A stretch of 64,000 bases of DNA from Ichthyophis bannanicus (Eukaryota > Chordata > Amphibia > Gymnophiona > Ichthyophiidae): assembly GCA_033557465.1 (NCBI GenBank), contig CM066043.1, positions 78,956,662 through 79,020,661 on the forward strand, read 5' to 3'. The position numbers and the translations under genes were made by a program. The number at the start of each line of letters is the position of its first letter. The stretch's first letter is position 1. Shown here piece after piece: positions 10,981 through 21,760 of this stretch. The notes below the pieces were generated by a model. It was given only the letters and a program-made list of their open reading frames with translations. It searched no databases and was not told the origin of the DNA.

Positions 10981-11575
10981 AAACTCAGCTGCACAACTTA
11001 TCTTCTGCCAGTGTCATTATGCTCAGCTAAGCCCTCTTTTCAAGTCACGTCACTGGCTCCCTATTAGTTTCCACATCCAGTTCAAACTTCTCCTGCTGAC
11101 CTACAAGCGCATTCATTCTGCGGCTCCTCGCTATCTTTCCTCTCTTATCTCACTCTACACTCTTCCTTGGGAACTCCGCTTCTCTGGCAGATGCCATCTA
11201 TCTGTGCCCTTCTCTGTCACTGCCAACCTCAGACTTAGTTCATTACACCTTGCTGCTCCATGTGCCTGGAACAAGCTACCCGAGTCGGTGCGTCGGGCTC
11301 CTTCTCTGGCCCTATTCAAGTCCAGGCTGAAGATCCGTCTCTTTGAGGCTGCTTTTGGATCCTGATGTTTCTCATTCTCTTGTCCACTACTTATGTGTAC
11401 CTTGCCATACTCTAGTCCCCAGTTTCACTGTGTTTTGTCTTGATTAGATTGTAAGCTCTGATGAGTACGGACTGTGTCTTACATCTATATGTACAGTGCT
11501 GCATACACCTTGTACACTACACAAATAATTAGTAGTTGTAGTATTAGTAGTAAATATAAATTATGTAATAATTAA
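10981..11575 (+). mobile_element. L2-like LINE, 3' piece
   Basis: This is the continuation of 6420-6668 after the CR1 insertion. It reads 'NSAAQLIF', 'HWLPISFHIQFKLLLLTYK' and 'CAWNKLPESVRRAPSLALFK', the conserved C-terminal block of L2-type ORF2 proteins. The 3' UTR contains 'GATTGTAAGCTCTGATGAG' (about 11,447) and ends in TAGTAG repeats around 11,530-11,555. A related fragment is at 35,405-35,640. The reading frame is nearly open to the stop at about 11,364. Confidence 0.75.
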
Positions 11576-11611
11576 AGACACATGCGGCTGAATTAATTGT
11601 TATATTATTTC

Positions 11612-11832
11612 ATTGGAGTGGAGGAGTAGCCTAGTGCAGGGGTTTTCCACCCAGTCCTCAGGGAACCCTAGGCCAGTCAGGTTTTCAGGATTCCCAGAAT
11701 GAATATGCATGAGAAAGATTTGCATGCGCTGCCTTCATTGTATGAAAATCTATCTTATGCATATTCATGGTGGGAATCCTGAAAACCTGACTGGCCTAGG
11801 GTTCCCCGAGGACTGGGTTGAAAACCTATGGG
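11612..11832. repeat. Palindromic hAT-type MITE inside a SINE head
   Basis: Two arms of about 75-80 bp face each other: 'CAGGGGTTTTCCACCCAGTC' at about 11,637 and 'GACTGGGTTGAAAACCTATG' at about 11,812. Inner parts such as 'CCTAGGCCAGTCAGGTTTTC' and 'GAAAACCTGACTGGCCTAGG' are exact complements. The CAGGGGTTNTC terminus fits hAT-family miniature elements. Just upstream, 'GGAGTAGCCTAGTG' (11,621-11,634) is the first part of a tRNA-derived SINE A-box region, so the MITE probably landed in or next to a SINE. It is noncoding. Confidence 0.65.
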
Positions 11833-11975
11833 TTATTTATTTATTTTATTTATTAACAATTCTTATATACCGCACTATTAGACATCAGCGCGGTTTACAA
11901 TGAACAGAAAACATCAGACAATTTACATATGTCTGGTCATTACATTTAACAGGAAGTATAACTTGGTGAAACAGG
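11826..11975 (-). repeat. SINE/LINE 3' tail, minus strand
   Basis: On the minus strand this reads 'TGTAAACCGCGCTGATG', then 'GCGGTATATAAG' and an (AAATA)n tail. The same tail ends the L2-like LINE at 36,168 and the SINEs at 34,118 and 33,603. It identifies a truncated copy that used the L2-type machinery. Confidence 0.6.
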
Positions 11976-12009
11976 GGAAACTAATACAATGGTGGGTTAT
12001 CTGATAAGA

Positions 12010-12240
12010 GATATCATGGTTAACTATGAATGGTTAGAGAAACAACCTACTACCCAGGGTTCAATTCCCACTGGCACTCCTCATGACCTTGGGCAAGTCA
12101 CTTTACCCTCCATTGCCTTAGAAGAAAAGGCTTGGCAATCTACTTCCAGTTATACCTTGCCAAGAAAATCCAGCGGCTGATAGGTCGTCAGGAGTCAGCA
12201 TTGACTTGAAGGCACTTAAAAAAAACACAAATTTATTTCA
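12010..12240 (+). repeat. tRNA-derived SINE, plus strand
   Basis: A pol III A-box-like segment 'GAATGGTTAGAG' (about 12,029-12,040) and a B box 'GGTTCAATTCC' (12,058-12,068) are spaced as in tRNA-derived SINEs. They are followed by 'CTTGGGCAAGTCACTT', a body motif shared with the SINEs at 34,118-34,403 and 38,395-38,510. The copy ends in an A-rich stretch at 12,220-12,235. It does not fold as a real tRNA. Confidence 0.65.
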
Positions 12241-12249
12241 TTGCAGATG

Positions 12250-12295
12250 TTATACTCCTGAGGAAGGCTGCATGCTGAAACATGGCCATATAGGA
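12250..12295 (+). other. Hammerhead-ribozyme-like hairpin
   Basis: Core CTGAGGA at 12,258-12,264, one extra A, a short GGC/GCT stem, GAAAC at 12,277-12,281, then CATGG followed by CC where TC or TA would be expected. Stem I pairing is weak. It is probably a decayed member of the same family as the copies at 51,954 and 62,014. Confidence 0.3.
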
Positions 12296-13565
12296 TCTTT
12301 TATGGAATTTTACTTTTGTATTTATAACAAAATTCTGAGTATTAAATTATTTAGTAAATTGCTATCTAATTTATATTTATTCTTGTCACATTTTTACTGC
12401 ACACCTTGCCTTCCATTGCCCTTGTGACTTGTGGTGTGCCGCCTCTCTCTTTGTGCATATATATGTATATACATACATAATGATGAGGCGCGTCTTTACG
12501 TCCCTATTTTATAAAGTTAGGTACACAGGTAGTTCATTTTATAAAACAGGCCCCAATACACACCTTGCAATGCGCACGTTTATAAAATTGCCCCCATGTG
12601 TGTGTGTTTTTGCAGGATCATTCTGGAAGGGAGGACTTGAGGTGATTATATTTGTTGAGTTTTTGAGAGGGGCGCAAAACTAAAGCTTTACTTAGGAAGT
12701 TTAATACCCTTTCACTGACACTGTCATTAAAGCATATGATGGTGAAATTTAGAGCCCATGATACAGGGTTGGAAAAGGAGCCTTGGTGCATGACTCCCAG
12801 CTGCAATGATTACTACCACCACTAATCCTTTCTAAAGCGATACTAGATGTACCTGGTGTCCTATGGCGCTTACAGTCTAGTCAAGCAAATATACATGACA
12901 AACAAGAGCCTCTAGGAAGGATTTGAATATGGCCAGATGGGAAGCATGAATGACCAAACTAAGATCAGTGAGTGTGTCTGCTAAAATAGAGGAAACCCCG
13001 GGTAGTTGTGAAGGAAGGCTCATGGCGCCAGAATCTCTGTCTGATTAAACTGGAAGGAAAAGGAGGGACTACTGAACCAAAGAAATTTTTTAAAAAACTC
13101 AGTCTACTTGTTACCTTCCCATAGCTGAGAAGAGACTGCAGTGGAAGAGTTCACCGTCAACAACCTACTTGTTGGGATAGCCAGAAAAGTGCATACAGAA
13201 AGCACAAAGACAAACGTCCTGCATGAGGAATACAGAATGGTATGCTCTAACCTTTGGGGGCACTATCCAATTATTTGAAATCACTTACATTCCCTTTACA
13301 GATAGGAGCCACATGGAACAATTATCATTAGCAACCTTTTGTGCTTTTATTTTGCCTATATATTTTACAAGAAAAATAAATGCCATGACGTCTTTTATTA
13401 CGGAACTTTACTAAGGTTTAATCATGTCTGAATTAGCAATCACCTTACACATATGAGAACTTTGCATGTTTTTATACACAAATCTACAAACTCCATGTTA
13501 TTTTGAAAGAAAATCATTTTACTCGGTGTGAAAGTAGATGATGATAACCAGGGTCACTGTGAAAT
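12296..13565. other. Unassigned stretch without a gene
   Basis: No coding domain is seen. Around 12,500-12,595 words such as 'CATTTTATAAAACAGGCCCC' and 'TTTATAAAATTGCCCCCA' resemble the termini of the MITE-like elements at 2.4-4.4 kb. The rest shows nothing recognisable. Confidence 0.5.
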
Positions 13566-14315
13566 TGTGACTATGGTGCAATTTTAAATCTGGAAAAGGG
13601 AGCAAAAAGCAAGATGGTCACATTTGCAGATGACACAAAATGATTCAAATAGCTGAGAATGGAAGCTGGTTCTGAGGAAGTGCTGCAGGATCTTGGCAAA
13701 CCGGGGATCTAGCACTGGACAGGAGAGCTGTGCACCAGTTGCATGTGTAAGATGTATATTTGCATGTGAAAATTGGCATGCATGTATTAGTAACAATTTC
13801 AGAAAAGGAGCTACTTCTACGTTATGTGCCTTTGCACGCAGATCGTTCAAGAAGACGTGTTCTGGGTATCGTCTGAGCGGCATTTCGAGGTATGTATTCA
13901 TTCTGTGATTTAGAACAGCACTATGCATGCCCTGGAAATGTTTCTTGTGGGCATTTAGACCTGCTTCAAGTCATGCACACCTGTCGGCTAACTTTTCATT
14001 TGGCCCCGGGATTTAGACGACTGCTTGAGATGCAAGGACCGGAATTGCACACAATACTCAAAGGTGCAACCATACCTTGAGTACCGCATGCAGTTCTGGT
14101 CCCTGCATCTCAATACAGATACAGTGGTTTAGACAAGATACAGAAAAAGGCAATCAAAATGATAAAGAGGATGTAATGACTCTCCTATGACGAACGGCTA
14201 AGATATTAGGGCTCTTCAGCCTGGGGGAAGAGACAGCTGAGGGGAGATATAATAGAGATCTATAAAGATCCTGAGTCGAGTGGAATGGATAAACTCAAAT
14301 CAATTGTTCGCTCTT
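13566..14315 (+). mobile_element. Degenerate CR1/L3-type LINE fragment with an internal insert
   Basis: 'VTFADDTK' at about 13,617-13,640 is the FADD catalytic block of a CR1-type reverse transcriptase. From about 14,060 the strand again reads like ORF2: 'YLEYRMQFWSLHL'-like, then a lysine-rich stretch and 'LFSLGEE'-like remnants to about 14,310. About 13,720-14,050 between them does not fit and looks inserted. Stops are frequent, so this is an old fossil. Confidence 0.55.
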
Positions 14316-14328
14316 TTGAAAAGCTAAA

Positions 14329-14410
14329 ACAAGCAGCGGAGGGCACAAACCACAGCCACACATTTTTAAATCACATTGTGTGGCCGTGGTTTTTGCCCTC
14401 TGCTGCTTGT
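14329..14410. repeat. 32-bp imperfect inverted repeat (hairpin)
   Basis: Arms 14,329-14,360 and 14,379-14,410 are reverse complements with three mismatches and an 18-base loop. The left arm starts ACAAGCAGCGG and the right arm ends CTGCTGCTTGT. It may be part of a palindromic insertion that extends to the hammerhead-like motif at 14,816. Confidence 0.7.
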
Positions 14411-14924
14411 CTTTGATTTTTGCCCTTTGCAGAAGGTGTACTTCTTCCTTTTTACTTCTTCTTCCCCTCTTTCGAAAAGTACAAGGACTAGGGGGACACT
14501 CCGTGAAGCTACAAAGCATATTTACAACAGGTCCTATGTTTTGAACCGTTTTCCATCACAATTGATTGTAAGGATACCTGTCCTCATGTTTGTCTGAAAC
14601 CAGAATATGAATTATTTCTTTTACCTTTTAAGTTTTATTATTTCTTATTTCTATGTATGTATGATTTGATTTTTTTTTAATTTAGCTATCAAATTTTTAT
14701 AAGTATGTTTTAGATCAGCACATGTTTTTAAGTCTTTATTAGTTGTTCATTATAGTTGTACGATTTTCTAATTTGTATTTAATTATTTGTGCAATTGTTC
14801 TCTTTAAGGTTCCCCCTGATGAAAGCTCAGCCAAAACATGGTCGTGTTGAGGTCTAAATAAAAGATCATTGTTTTAACTTCTCGCCTTCTTTGCTGCCTG
14901 TTTTTAGTGAGAAACTGTGTGTGT
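14411..14924. other. AT-rich stretch ending in a hammerhead-like motif
   Basis: No gene is seen. At 14,816-14,822 there is a CTGATGA core, followed by a weak AGC/GC stem, AAAAC in place of GAAAC (14,833-14,837), then CATGG and TC at 14,842-14,843. 'AATAAAAG' follows about 20 bases later. The body is strongly A+T rich. Confidence 0.35.
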
Positions 14925-15125
14925 TTTCTTGTGGAAAAGTCCATAAACCAATATTAAGTTAGTCCAAAAGAAATCCACTGCTTATCCCTGGGGATGAGCA
15001 GGATGGAGCTGGCTATTTTTGGGATATGACAGGTACTTGCGACCTGGATTGGCCACTGCTGGAAACAGACACTGGGCTTGATAGAACTTTGGTCCAACCC
15101 AGTATGGCTATGTTCTTATGTTCTT
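14925..15125 (+). mobile_element. CR1/L3-type LINE 3' end
   Basis: It carries the same 3' UTR as 1306-1660: 'AGGTACTTGCGACCTGGATT' at about 15,029, 'CTGGGCTTGATAGA', and an end in 'TATGTTCTTATGTTCTTA', the short terminal repeats of this family. Only the last 200 bp are present. It is noncoding. Confidence 0.8.
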
Positions 15126-16184
15126 AACTATGCTTACCTCTCTGACATTCCAAACCACGGTGGCAAAATATTAGCCTTTTGGAGGATGGCCCCTTAATCA
15201 GGTTCCTGTGGGTGTACAAATTTCCAGAATCCGCCACTTCTATGAGCATGTAGAACTGCCCTAGGAGTGCTGCTCTTTTTTCAAACATGTTCTTTTCTAA
15301 AATGGCAGCCCTCATGGCAACACCTATTTGTTCTTGGTGTTGGTCTTTGGTGCTGCTATGTGGATAATTTTCTAAACGTTTTTCATGTGTGACAGGGCTT
15401 TTATGAAACTATCCACAGGATACGCGTATAGAGATATGCGCAGTGACAATAGCACACATGCTTGTATGCAACCCAGATGTAGATGTGTTTTTGGGCAAGT
15501 TTGGATGGAGTCATGTAACACATGTGTATTTTATAAAATATGCACAGTCACTCAAATTACACGTGGGGACATTTACACTGGCTCCCAAGCTGCTATGAGT
15601 GACCACAGCTTCAATCTTACCAAGATTTCTGCTGGTTTACCCCTAGTATTTTATACAAATACATAGATGCCGATGTGAACGGACTGAATATGGCCGCTGA
15701 TCAGATACCTCCAAGCTCCACTCCCAGACTGCCCCAGCACTCTCCAGACGGTGCCAGTGAATATCTCGCCAGCTGGCACTTATCCAGTTCGCAGGTGCTG
15801 TGAAACAGCGAAGTGCTTTGGATTATCGGCCCCTATGGATTTTTGTAAATGCTTGCATCTGAAAGTCCATTTTCACGAGATCAGTTTGGCGATACCGAAT
15901 CTCCAGTGTATGTACATTATCTCATACATAATCACTGTGGAGGTTCTGAAAACCCAGCTGGCTCAGGGGTTCTTGGGACAGGTTTGAAAAGTCCTGTGGT
16001 GATGGAAAAAAACTTTCTAGAATGTTCCCTAGGCCCACAGGTACTTCCAGGTGCAGCACTCCTCAAAGGTTGGCGTGAAAGTGCTTGCTGGGAATTGCAC
16101 TGTGCTGCCTATCACATTGAGTATTGCGACACTGGTGCTTGTTGCACTGAGTGTTGTGGCCCTTGGTTTTCGTTTGCACTGAAT
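15126..16184. other. Unassigned stretch without a gene
   Basis: There is no coding domain. TTTTATAAAATATG-type words near 15,530 hint at another MITE of the 2.4-kb type. The 15,849-16,304 frame mostly overlaps a reverse-strand LINE end and unassigned DNA, so I do not call it a gene. Confidence 0.45.
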
Positions 16185-16350
16185 CCTGGGGCCAGTCCAG
16201 GTCACAAGTACCAGTCAGGTTCTCATAAAGAAGACAGATTCCATGCTGCTCGTCCCAGGAGTAAGCAGTACATTTCCCCAGTCCGCTTTTATCATGGTTT
16301 ATGAACTTTTCCTCCAGGAACGTGTCCAAACCTCTTTTAAACCCAGTTAC
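16185..16350 (-). mobile_element. CR1/L3-type LINE 3' end, minus strand
   Basis: Read on the minus strand this gives 'TACTTGTGACCTGGACTGGC' (about 16,190-16,211) preceded by 'CTGGGACGAGCAGCATGGAA', the same family as 1306-1660 and 14,925-15,125 in the opposite direction. It is noncoding. Confidence 0.75.
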
Positions 16351-16384
16351 ACTAACAGCTTTAGTCTTAAACAGGGGTTCTCAA

Positions 16385-17410
16385 TCCAGTGCTTGGGAGT
16401 TCAAGACAGGGATATTACCAGTTGCATGCCTCAAGGATTGGTCCTTGGTCCTGTCCTTTTTAATATTTGTCTAAGCAACATTGCAGAAGGTCTGTCGGGA
16501 AAGGTTTGCCTCTTTATGAATGATACCAAAATCTGCAGTAGGGCTGACACCCTGGAAGGTATGGGCAACATAAGAAGGGATCTAGCAAAGCTTGAAGAAT
16601 GGTCACAAATTTGGCAGCTAAGATTTAATGTTAAAAAATGCATAGTCATGCATTTGGGCTGTGAAAACCCAAGGGAGCAGTACAGTCTAGTGGGTGAAGT
16701 ACTTCAATGTATGAAAGAAGAGTGGAACTTGAGGGTGATCATATTGGATGATCTTAAAAGTGGACAAACAGGTAGAAAAGGTGATGACAAAAGCCCAAAG
16801 GACGCTTGAGTGCATAGGGAGAGAAATGACCAGCAGGAAAAAAAGTAGGTGATAGTGTGTCTGTATTAATCTCTAGTGAGACCTCGTTTGAAGTATTGTG
16901 TGCAATTCTGGAGACTGCACCTTCAAAATGATGTAAACAGGATGGACTCAGTCCAGAGGATGGCTACTAAATTGGTCAGTGGTTTTGTCATAAGGCATAT
17001 GTGGATAGACTTAAAGATCTCAATTCGTATACTTTGGAGGAAAGGCGGGAGAGGGAAGATATGATAGAGACATTTCCATACCTCCATAGTATAAATGCAC
17101 AGGAGGTGGCCCTCTTCTAGTTCAAAGGAAGCTCTGGAATGAGATGTCATAGGATGAAGATGAAAGAGGATAGACTAAGGAGTAACCTGAGGAAATATTT
17201 CTTTATGGAAAGGGTGATGGATGCATGAAATAGCCTCCTAGTGGAGGCGATGGACACGAGAACTGTATCTGAATTCAAGAAGGCATGGGACAAACACAGA
17301 GGATCTGAGAAGAAGAGGAAGGGATTGTAGAACTTAATAGTACTCATGATGGGCAGATTGGATAAGCCGTATAGTTTTTATCTGCCATCATTTTCTATGT
17401 TTCTGTTTCA
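16385..17410 (+). pseudogene. 5'-truncated CR1 LINE (copy B), reverse transcriptase remnant
   Basis: The copy begins inside the reverse transcriptase. 'QGLVLGPVLFNICLSNIAEG' lies at about 16,435-16,495 and the catalytic block has decayed from FADD to 'FMND' at about 16,513. It follows CR1 through 'KLEEWSQIWQLRFNVKKC' and on to the C-terminus at about 17,330. The 3' tail 'ATTTTCTATGTTTCTG' ends near 17,408. Compared with copies A and C it is clearly more diverged, with several frame breaks, so it is an older insertion. Confidence 0.82.
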
Positions 17411-19015
17411 ATTCCATTTCATTTATAAATATGTTAAAAAGCACCAGCCCAAGTAAAGATCCCTGGGACATTCTACTATTCACTTTATTCCACTGAGAAA
17501 ATTATCCATTTAAATGGATAAGTTAATGGAGGATACAAGTATTTTAAATAAATGAATACATACATTTAACTCTATTTTCTTTTTTCTATCTTTTAACCAG
17601 TTCCCAATCCATGACAGGTCATTGCCCCCTTTACTATGGCATTTTAATTTCCTCAGGAGTCTCTCATGTGGGACTTTGCCAAATGCTTTCTGAAAGTCCA
17701 AATACACCATGGGCCCGATCCAGAAAGGCGAATAGTGGGGCAATATGTCCCAATGGGACGTCCAGCCCCACAATCCATCTTCAACCTATTCCATCTCCTT
17801 ACCCCGCTGCACCTACAGAGCCTCTGTGCATGCTGTAGGGGACGGGGGCAGAGCGTGGGCGGGTCTGACCCCTGTACATCCGGGGATCACTGGGGGATGC
17901 CCTGCTTATTCTACCACTGAGGTGAAATAAGAGTGGGGTGCCTCTCCAATCCTGCCTGGCAGCCCCACCCAGAACAATAGGACACCCACAGTGAGTTCCA
18001 ACCACCCAATCTGGGCTCTGGCTCCCCCCGTCGAAGGTTGGGTGGTGGGGTGACGGGGAGGGCACTGCAGCAGTCACACTGGCATGCGGGTTGGATGTCT
18101 CCACCGGTATGCAGGGGCATGCTGGGTCATCTAAGGGCCCAATCTTGCACCCATGAGAATGTCTGACTCCTGTGAATTGGGTCCCAACGGATCCGGACGT
18201 GTCCCTACTGGGATCAAGCTCCACATCAACTGGCTCACCTTTATCCACATGTTTATTCACACCTTCAAAGAAATGTAGCAGGTTGGTGAGGCAAGACTCC
18301 CCTTGGTTAAACCCATGTTGACTTTGTCCCATTAAACCATGTCTGTCCACGTGTTCTGTAATTTTGTCCTTAATAATAGTTTCCACCATTTTGTCCAGCA
18401 CAGACTTCAGGCAGGCTCACCAGTCTGTAGTTTCCCGGATCACCCTTGGAATTATGTTGACCATTCTCCAGTCACCATAGATGATTTTAATGATAGGGTA
18501 AGAATTACTAATAATGTAGTAGCTCTGCAAATTCATCTTTGAGTTCTTTCAGCACTCCTGGGTATATACCATTCAGTCCAAGCTATTTGCTACTCTTTAG
18601 TTTGTCAATTTGTTGTACTACATCTTTCCGGTTAGCTGAAATTTGTGTCCATTTTTCCAGTCATCACCATAAAATACCTTTTCTCTCATCTTCTTCAATA
18701 AAGACGAAAGCAAAGAATTCATTTCATCTCTCAGCTATGGCCTTGTCCTCTCTCAATGTCCCCTTTACCCCTTGATCATCTAATGCTCCAACTGACTCTC
18801 TCAAAGGTTTCTTGCTTCAAATGTACCTGAAAGTTTTTGTCTCTATAGCAAGCATCTTTTCAAATTCTCTTTTTGCCTTCCTTATCAATAGTTTGCATTT
18901 AACTTGCATTGTCTTTGCTGTTTCCCATTTTCTTCATTTGGTTCCTTTTTCCATTTTGAACAATGCTCTTTGGCTCTAATAATCTCTTTGGCCTCAGCTT
19001 TCTAATCATGTTGGT
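17411..19015 (-). pseudogene. Minus-strand CR1/L3-like LINE ORF2, interrupted
   Basis: On the minus strand the order is: a lysine-rich stretch near 18,980-18,900, a linker with 'NEFFAFVF' (about 18,715), 'MVETIIKDKITEHVDRHGL' (18,336-18,392), 'SQHGFNQGESCLTNLLHFFE' (about 18,270-18,330), 'VYLDFQKAFGKVPHERLL' (17,657-17,710) and 'LFNIFIN' near 17,430. These are reverse transcriptase blocks of a CR1/L3-type protein. The element is cut by a GC-rich repeat at 17,711-18,215, which sits exactly between 'PVDV' and 'VYLDF'. It is truncated at 17,410 against the tail of copy B. Many stops show it is dead. Confidence 0.75.
17711..18215 (+). repeat. GC-rich dispersed repeat, copy 2
   Basis: This block of about 500 bp is homologous to 1661-2292: it starts 'GGGCCCGATCCAGAAAGG' and ends near 'GGGATCAAGCTCC'. 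Its insertion interrupts a LINE reading frame, so both edges can be placed within a few bases. The ends form an imperfect inverted pair around GGGCCCGATCC and GAGCTTGATCCC. It carries no conserved frame. Confidence 0.65.
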
Positions 19016-19029
19016 TGTCAGGGACAATG

Positions 19030-19280
19030 CTAGGATCTCTGGTACTCCCCTGCAACCTACAGATCAGCAACCTCCCTCCCTCATTAATATTAATGGTAGG
19101 CTGTGCCGCTCCCTTTCCCAAAACTCCTTTGTGAACTCTGTTCACGTGATACTAGTATTTCTCCTTCAAATCAAATATTGTAACAAAAAATTGCAGCAAA
19201 GGGACAAATGTATAGCTGGAATAAAATTAAGCACCAAGGAGTAAACATTTCACATCATATAAACAGGCTGTGATAGCAAA
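19030..19280 (+). repeat. Dispersed repeat X, uninterrupted copy
   Basis: This segment matches 32,640-32,810 plus 33,600-33,668, where a second copy is split by other elements. Shared words include 'CCCAAAACTCCTTT', 'TTTCTCCTTCAAATC' and 'GCTGTGATAG'. No coding capacity is seen; its class is unknown. Confidence 0.6.
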
Positions 19281-19424
19281 GGGTTAAAGTGATCGAAGGA
19301 AACACAATCAATGTGTTTATTTGTTTAACCCAAAAAGCTCTCCAAAGGTTACAACCACTTAGCTTTTCTTGTCTCTTCTCCCGCCTGCTATTGTTGCTAC
19401 AGATACTACCATTGCTCTATCTCT

Positions 19425-19610
19425 GCATGTACGGTTGCACGGCTTTTATAAATCTGACAAATAAGGAGGAGGTGTTAAAAGCCGTTAGTGTAGCTGGGTT
19501 GAAAAAAGGTTTGGACAAGTTACTGGAGAAAAAGTCAATAGAGTGACAGACCTGAGGAAAACCAGTACTATTCCTGGATGTGAGCAGAACGGAATCCATG
19601 GTGAGCACTA
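19425..19610 (+). mobile_element. CR1/L3-type LINE ORF2 C-terminus fragment
   Basis: The frame at 19,440-19,545 ends in 'EEVLKAVSVAGLKKGLDKLL' followed by a short lysine-rich tail, the typical end of a CR1/L3 ORF2. Only about 35 codons survive. It is flanked on the right by repeat Y. Confidence 0.65.
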
Positions 19611-20690
19611 AGAGGTAGGACTCAATCCCGGAGCCGACGTCAGCAGTCCCAACAGTCGATGGTGGCAGCATCAGGACTAGTGCAAAGGTATGAGATGCCT
19701 TGGGCGAACCTCAATCCCTTGTGCCTCACCTACAGTAGCCCCTGCTCTGATTGCTGCCACCCCTCCCTGGGATGCTGCTGCGTTGCCGTTCTTCTTTCTG
19801 CTCCCTTCCAATTTGCATGGAGGGGCCTAAAGTGACTAACCATCCCATATTAAATGAGACAGTCCCGTATTTTAAGGATTTGTCCCTAGAATCGTATTAC
19901 TTCGTCAGGACGCCTAAATGTCTCCTATTTTAAAATACGTGTCCTACTCCTGCTGAAATTTTCAAAGGGAAAATCTATTTATATGAGACTATTTCCATCA
20001 CAGACACAGAAACATATACACATGCATGAACTCTGTTTCACTTCAGTCACACACACATGCACATGCATTCATCCACCCCTCACTCCCTAAATCAGGTACA
20101 CACATGCACACTAGCACTTTTCAGACAGACAGATTCTGTCTCTGACTGTCTACTGATGTGGTGCTGCTTCTGCACTCCTCTACTTCAATGCCCCCAGTTC
20201 TTGCTTTTGCTAACAGTTCTTTTTCTCAGCCTGCAATAGCCTCCTCACACTTTACCCCATTCCTCTTACATTTTTATCCTTTCTCAGCAACCCCACTCAC
20301 CCCTACCAAGAAACCCACTTATTCCACTGACTTTCTCCCAGACCCTTTGCAGAAAATCAGCCCATCCTTCCTGTGACTAGTGCAGCCTTTCCATTGGCTG
20401 GAACCTACCACTTACTCTGCATGGTGAGGGGGGAGCACTGTGGAGCTGGAGAGCTAAAGTCTAAAAAATACCCAGACAATTTAGACATCATTCTGACTAG
20501 GACAGCTACTTTACACAGTTGTAGAATCCTAACACAATTTAGATGGTTGGCAATCCTAAACTCCTGAGTCCTCAGCACATCTGACAAATCTAGATCTGCT
20601 TCCTCCCCAAGGTCCAGGCAACCATGAGTCAGACAAAGCCAGCCAATAGGCTGCAGCAGATACAGTAAGCCAATAGGGAGCTGGGGGAGG
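19611..20690. other. Dispersed repeat Y and unassigned DNA
   Basis: Around 19,670-19,790, 'AGTGCAAAGGTATGAGATGC' and 'CACCCCTCCCTGGGA' match 33,675-33,780 ('CAGTGCAAGATTGGAGGCAC', 'CACCCCTCTCTGGGA'), a second dispersed family. The rest, including CA-rich text near 20,050-20,110, has no gene that I can identify. Confidence 0.45.
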
Positions 20691-21760
20691 GGGGAGGAGT
20701 AACTTACTCTCAACAAGCTTGGTGTTTGCCCTATGAAAGAGCTGGCAGCTGCCTTGGACTGCTCCAGTTGAATTTTGCTGGAGCGGAGCACAAAGGGGGT
20801 TTCGTTAAGCCCCAAAGAACGGGTCCTTCCCTGGATCCCAGAAGCTCTCCTGCAGGGGGAGCAAGATCTTCCGCCCACAAGCAAAGCTGCTTTGCTGGAG
20901 ACAGAGGGTTTGCCGGGCTTCCCCCTCGCACAGTTTTCCCCCCGAAAGTGCAGGCTTTCTACGAGGAGAAGGAGGTAAGTCTGCAGGACATCAGGGTTGG
21001 GAGGGTGGGAGGGTGGGAGGTTGGGAGTGTTCCGGTGAGAAGGACTTGGGGATTACCCTTGCAATGCTGTGGAACTCGATCAAGGCTCTGGATGGATCCC
21101 TTAATTCTAACTTACTACAGATTGCTTCAAAGGTGGATTCCTTTACAGAACTTGTCTCAACTCAGAGGAATGAAATTGTCCAGTATGGTGCTAGATTGGA
21201 TCAACTGGAGGGCCAGATGGTGAAGAGGGGGACATTTAAAGACGCATATGTTAAGGAGCGTTTTAGGATCTGGAGAAAACTCAAATATATGGAGAACAAG
21301 TTCCGGAGGAACAATCTATGGTTCTTGAGCTTTCCCCAATCCCCTTTGCTCACCCGGTGGAGCTGGTAAAAAGGTATTTGACCGAGGCGTTAGGCTGGGC
21401 AATGGACAATCTACCTCCCATTGCTAGGGCAGTTTACATGCCCTCATCTAGTGGAGGTTCCAGAAATTCCACTCGGCCCCCTGCGCAGCTAGACCTGACT
21501 GATCTTCTGGAAGTCCTTGGAGTTGGTATCATCACGTTGCACACTGCTGGTGACTTTCACCTTTGAGCAGGACAAAGTGTCTGCTTTGCACTTATAATTT
21601 CGACATATGCAGGAGCAGTTTATGGGTTCAGTTATACGTATATTTCCTGATGTATCTAAGCAGACCCAGGCCCGATGAAAGGAATTCCTGGCCTTATGGC
21701 CTCGTGCCCTTTCACTCGGGGGGGGGACCTGGCTTTTGAAATTTCTTTCATTATATTATG
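20691..21760 (+). pseudogene. L1-like LINE 5' fragment with ORF1 remnant
   Basis: The G-rich stretch at 20,690-21,010 could be a LINE 5' UTR. From 21,013 the frame reads 'ASKVDSFTELVSTQRNEIV' and 'QLEGQM', a coiled coil, then 'YMENKFRRNNLWFLSFP', the conserved start of the L1 ORF1 RRM-like domain. A frameshift near 21,360 continues into 'LTEALGW', and another near 21,565 leads to 'IRIFPDVSKQTQAR' at about 21,630, also typical of L1 ORF1. It stops near 21,750 and no ORF2 follows, so the copy is a broken fragment. The 39.5-45.3 kb element is from the same superfamily on the other strand. Confidence 0.65.

Noticed and set aside
12029..12068. tRNA gene
   Set aside because: A- and B-box-like words are present here and at 34.1, 34.3 and 38.4 kb, but the segments do not fold into a cloverleaf and continue into SINE bodies and tails.
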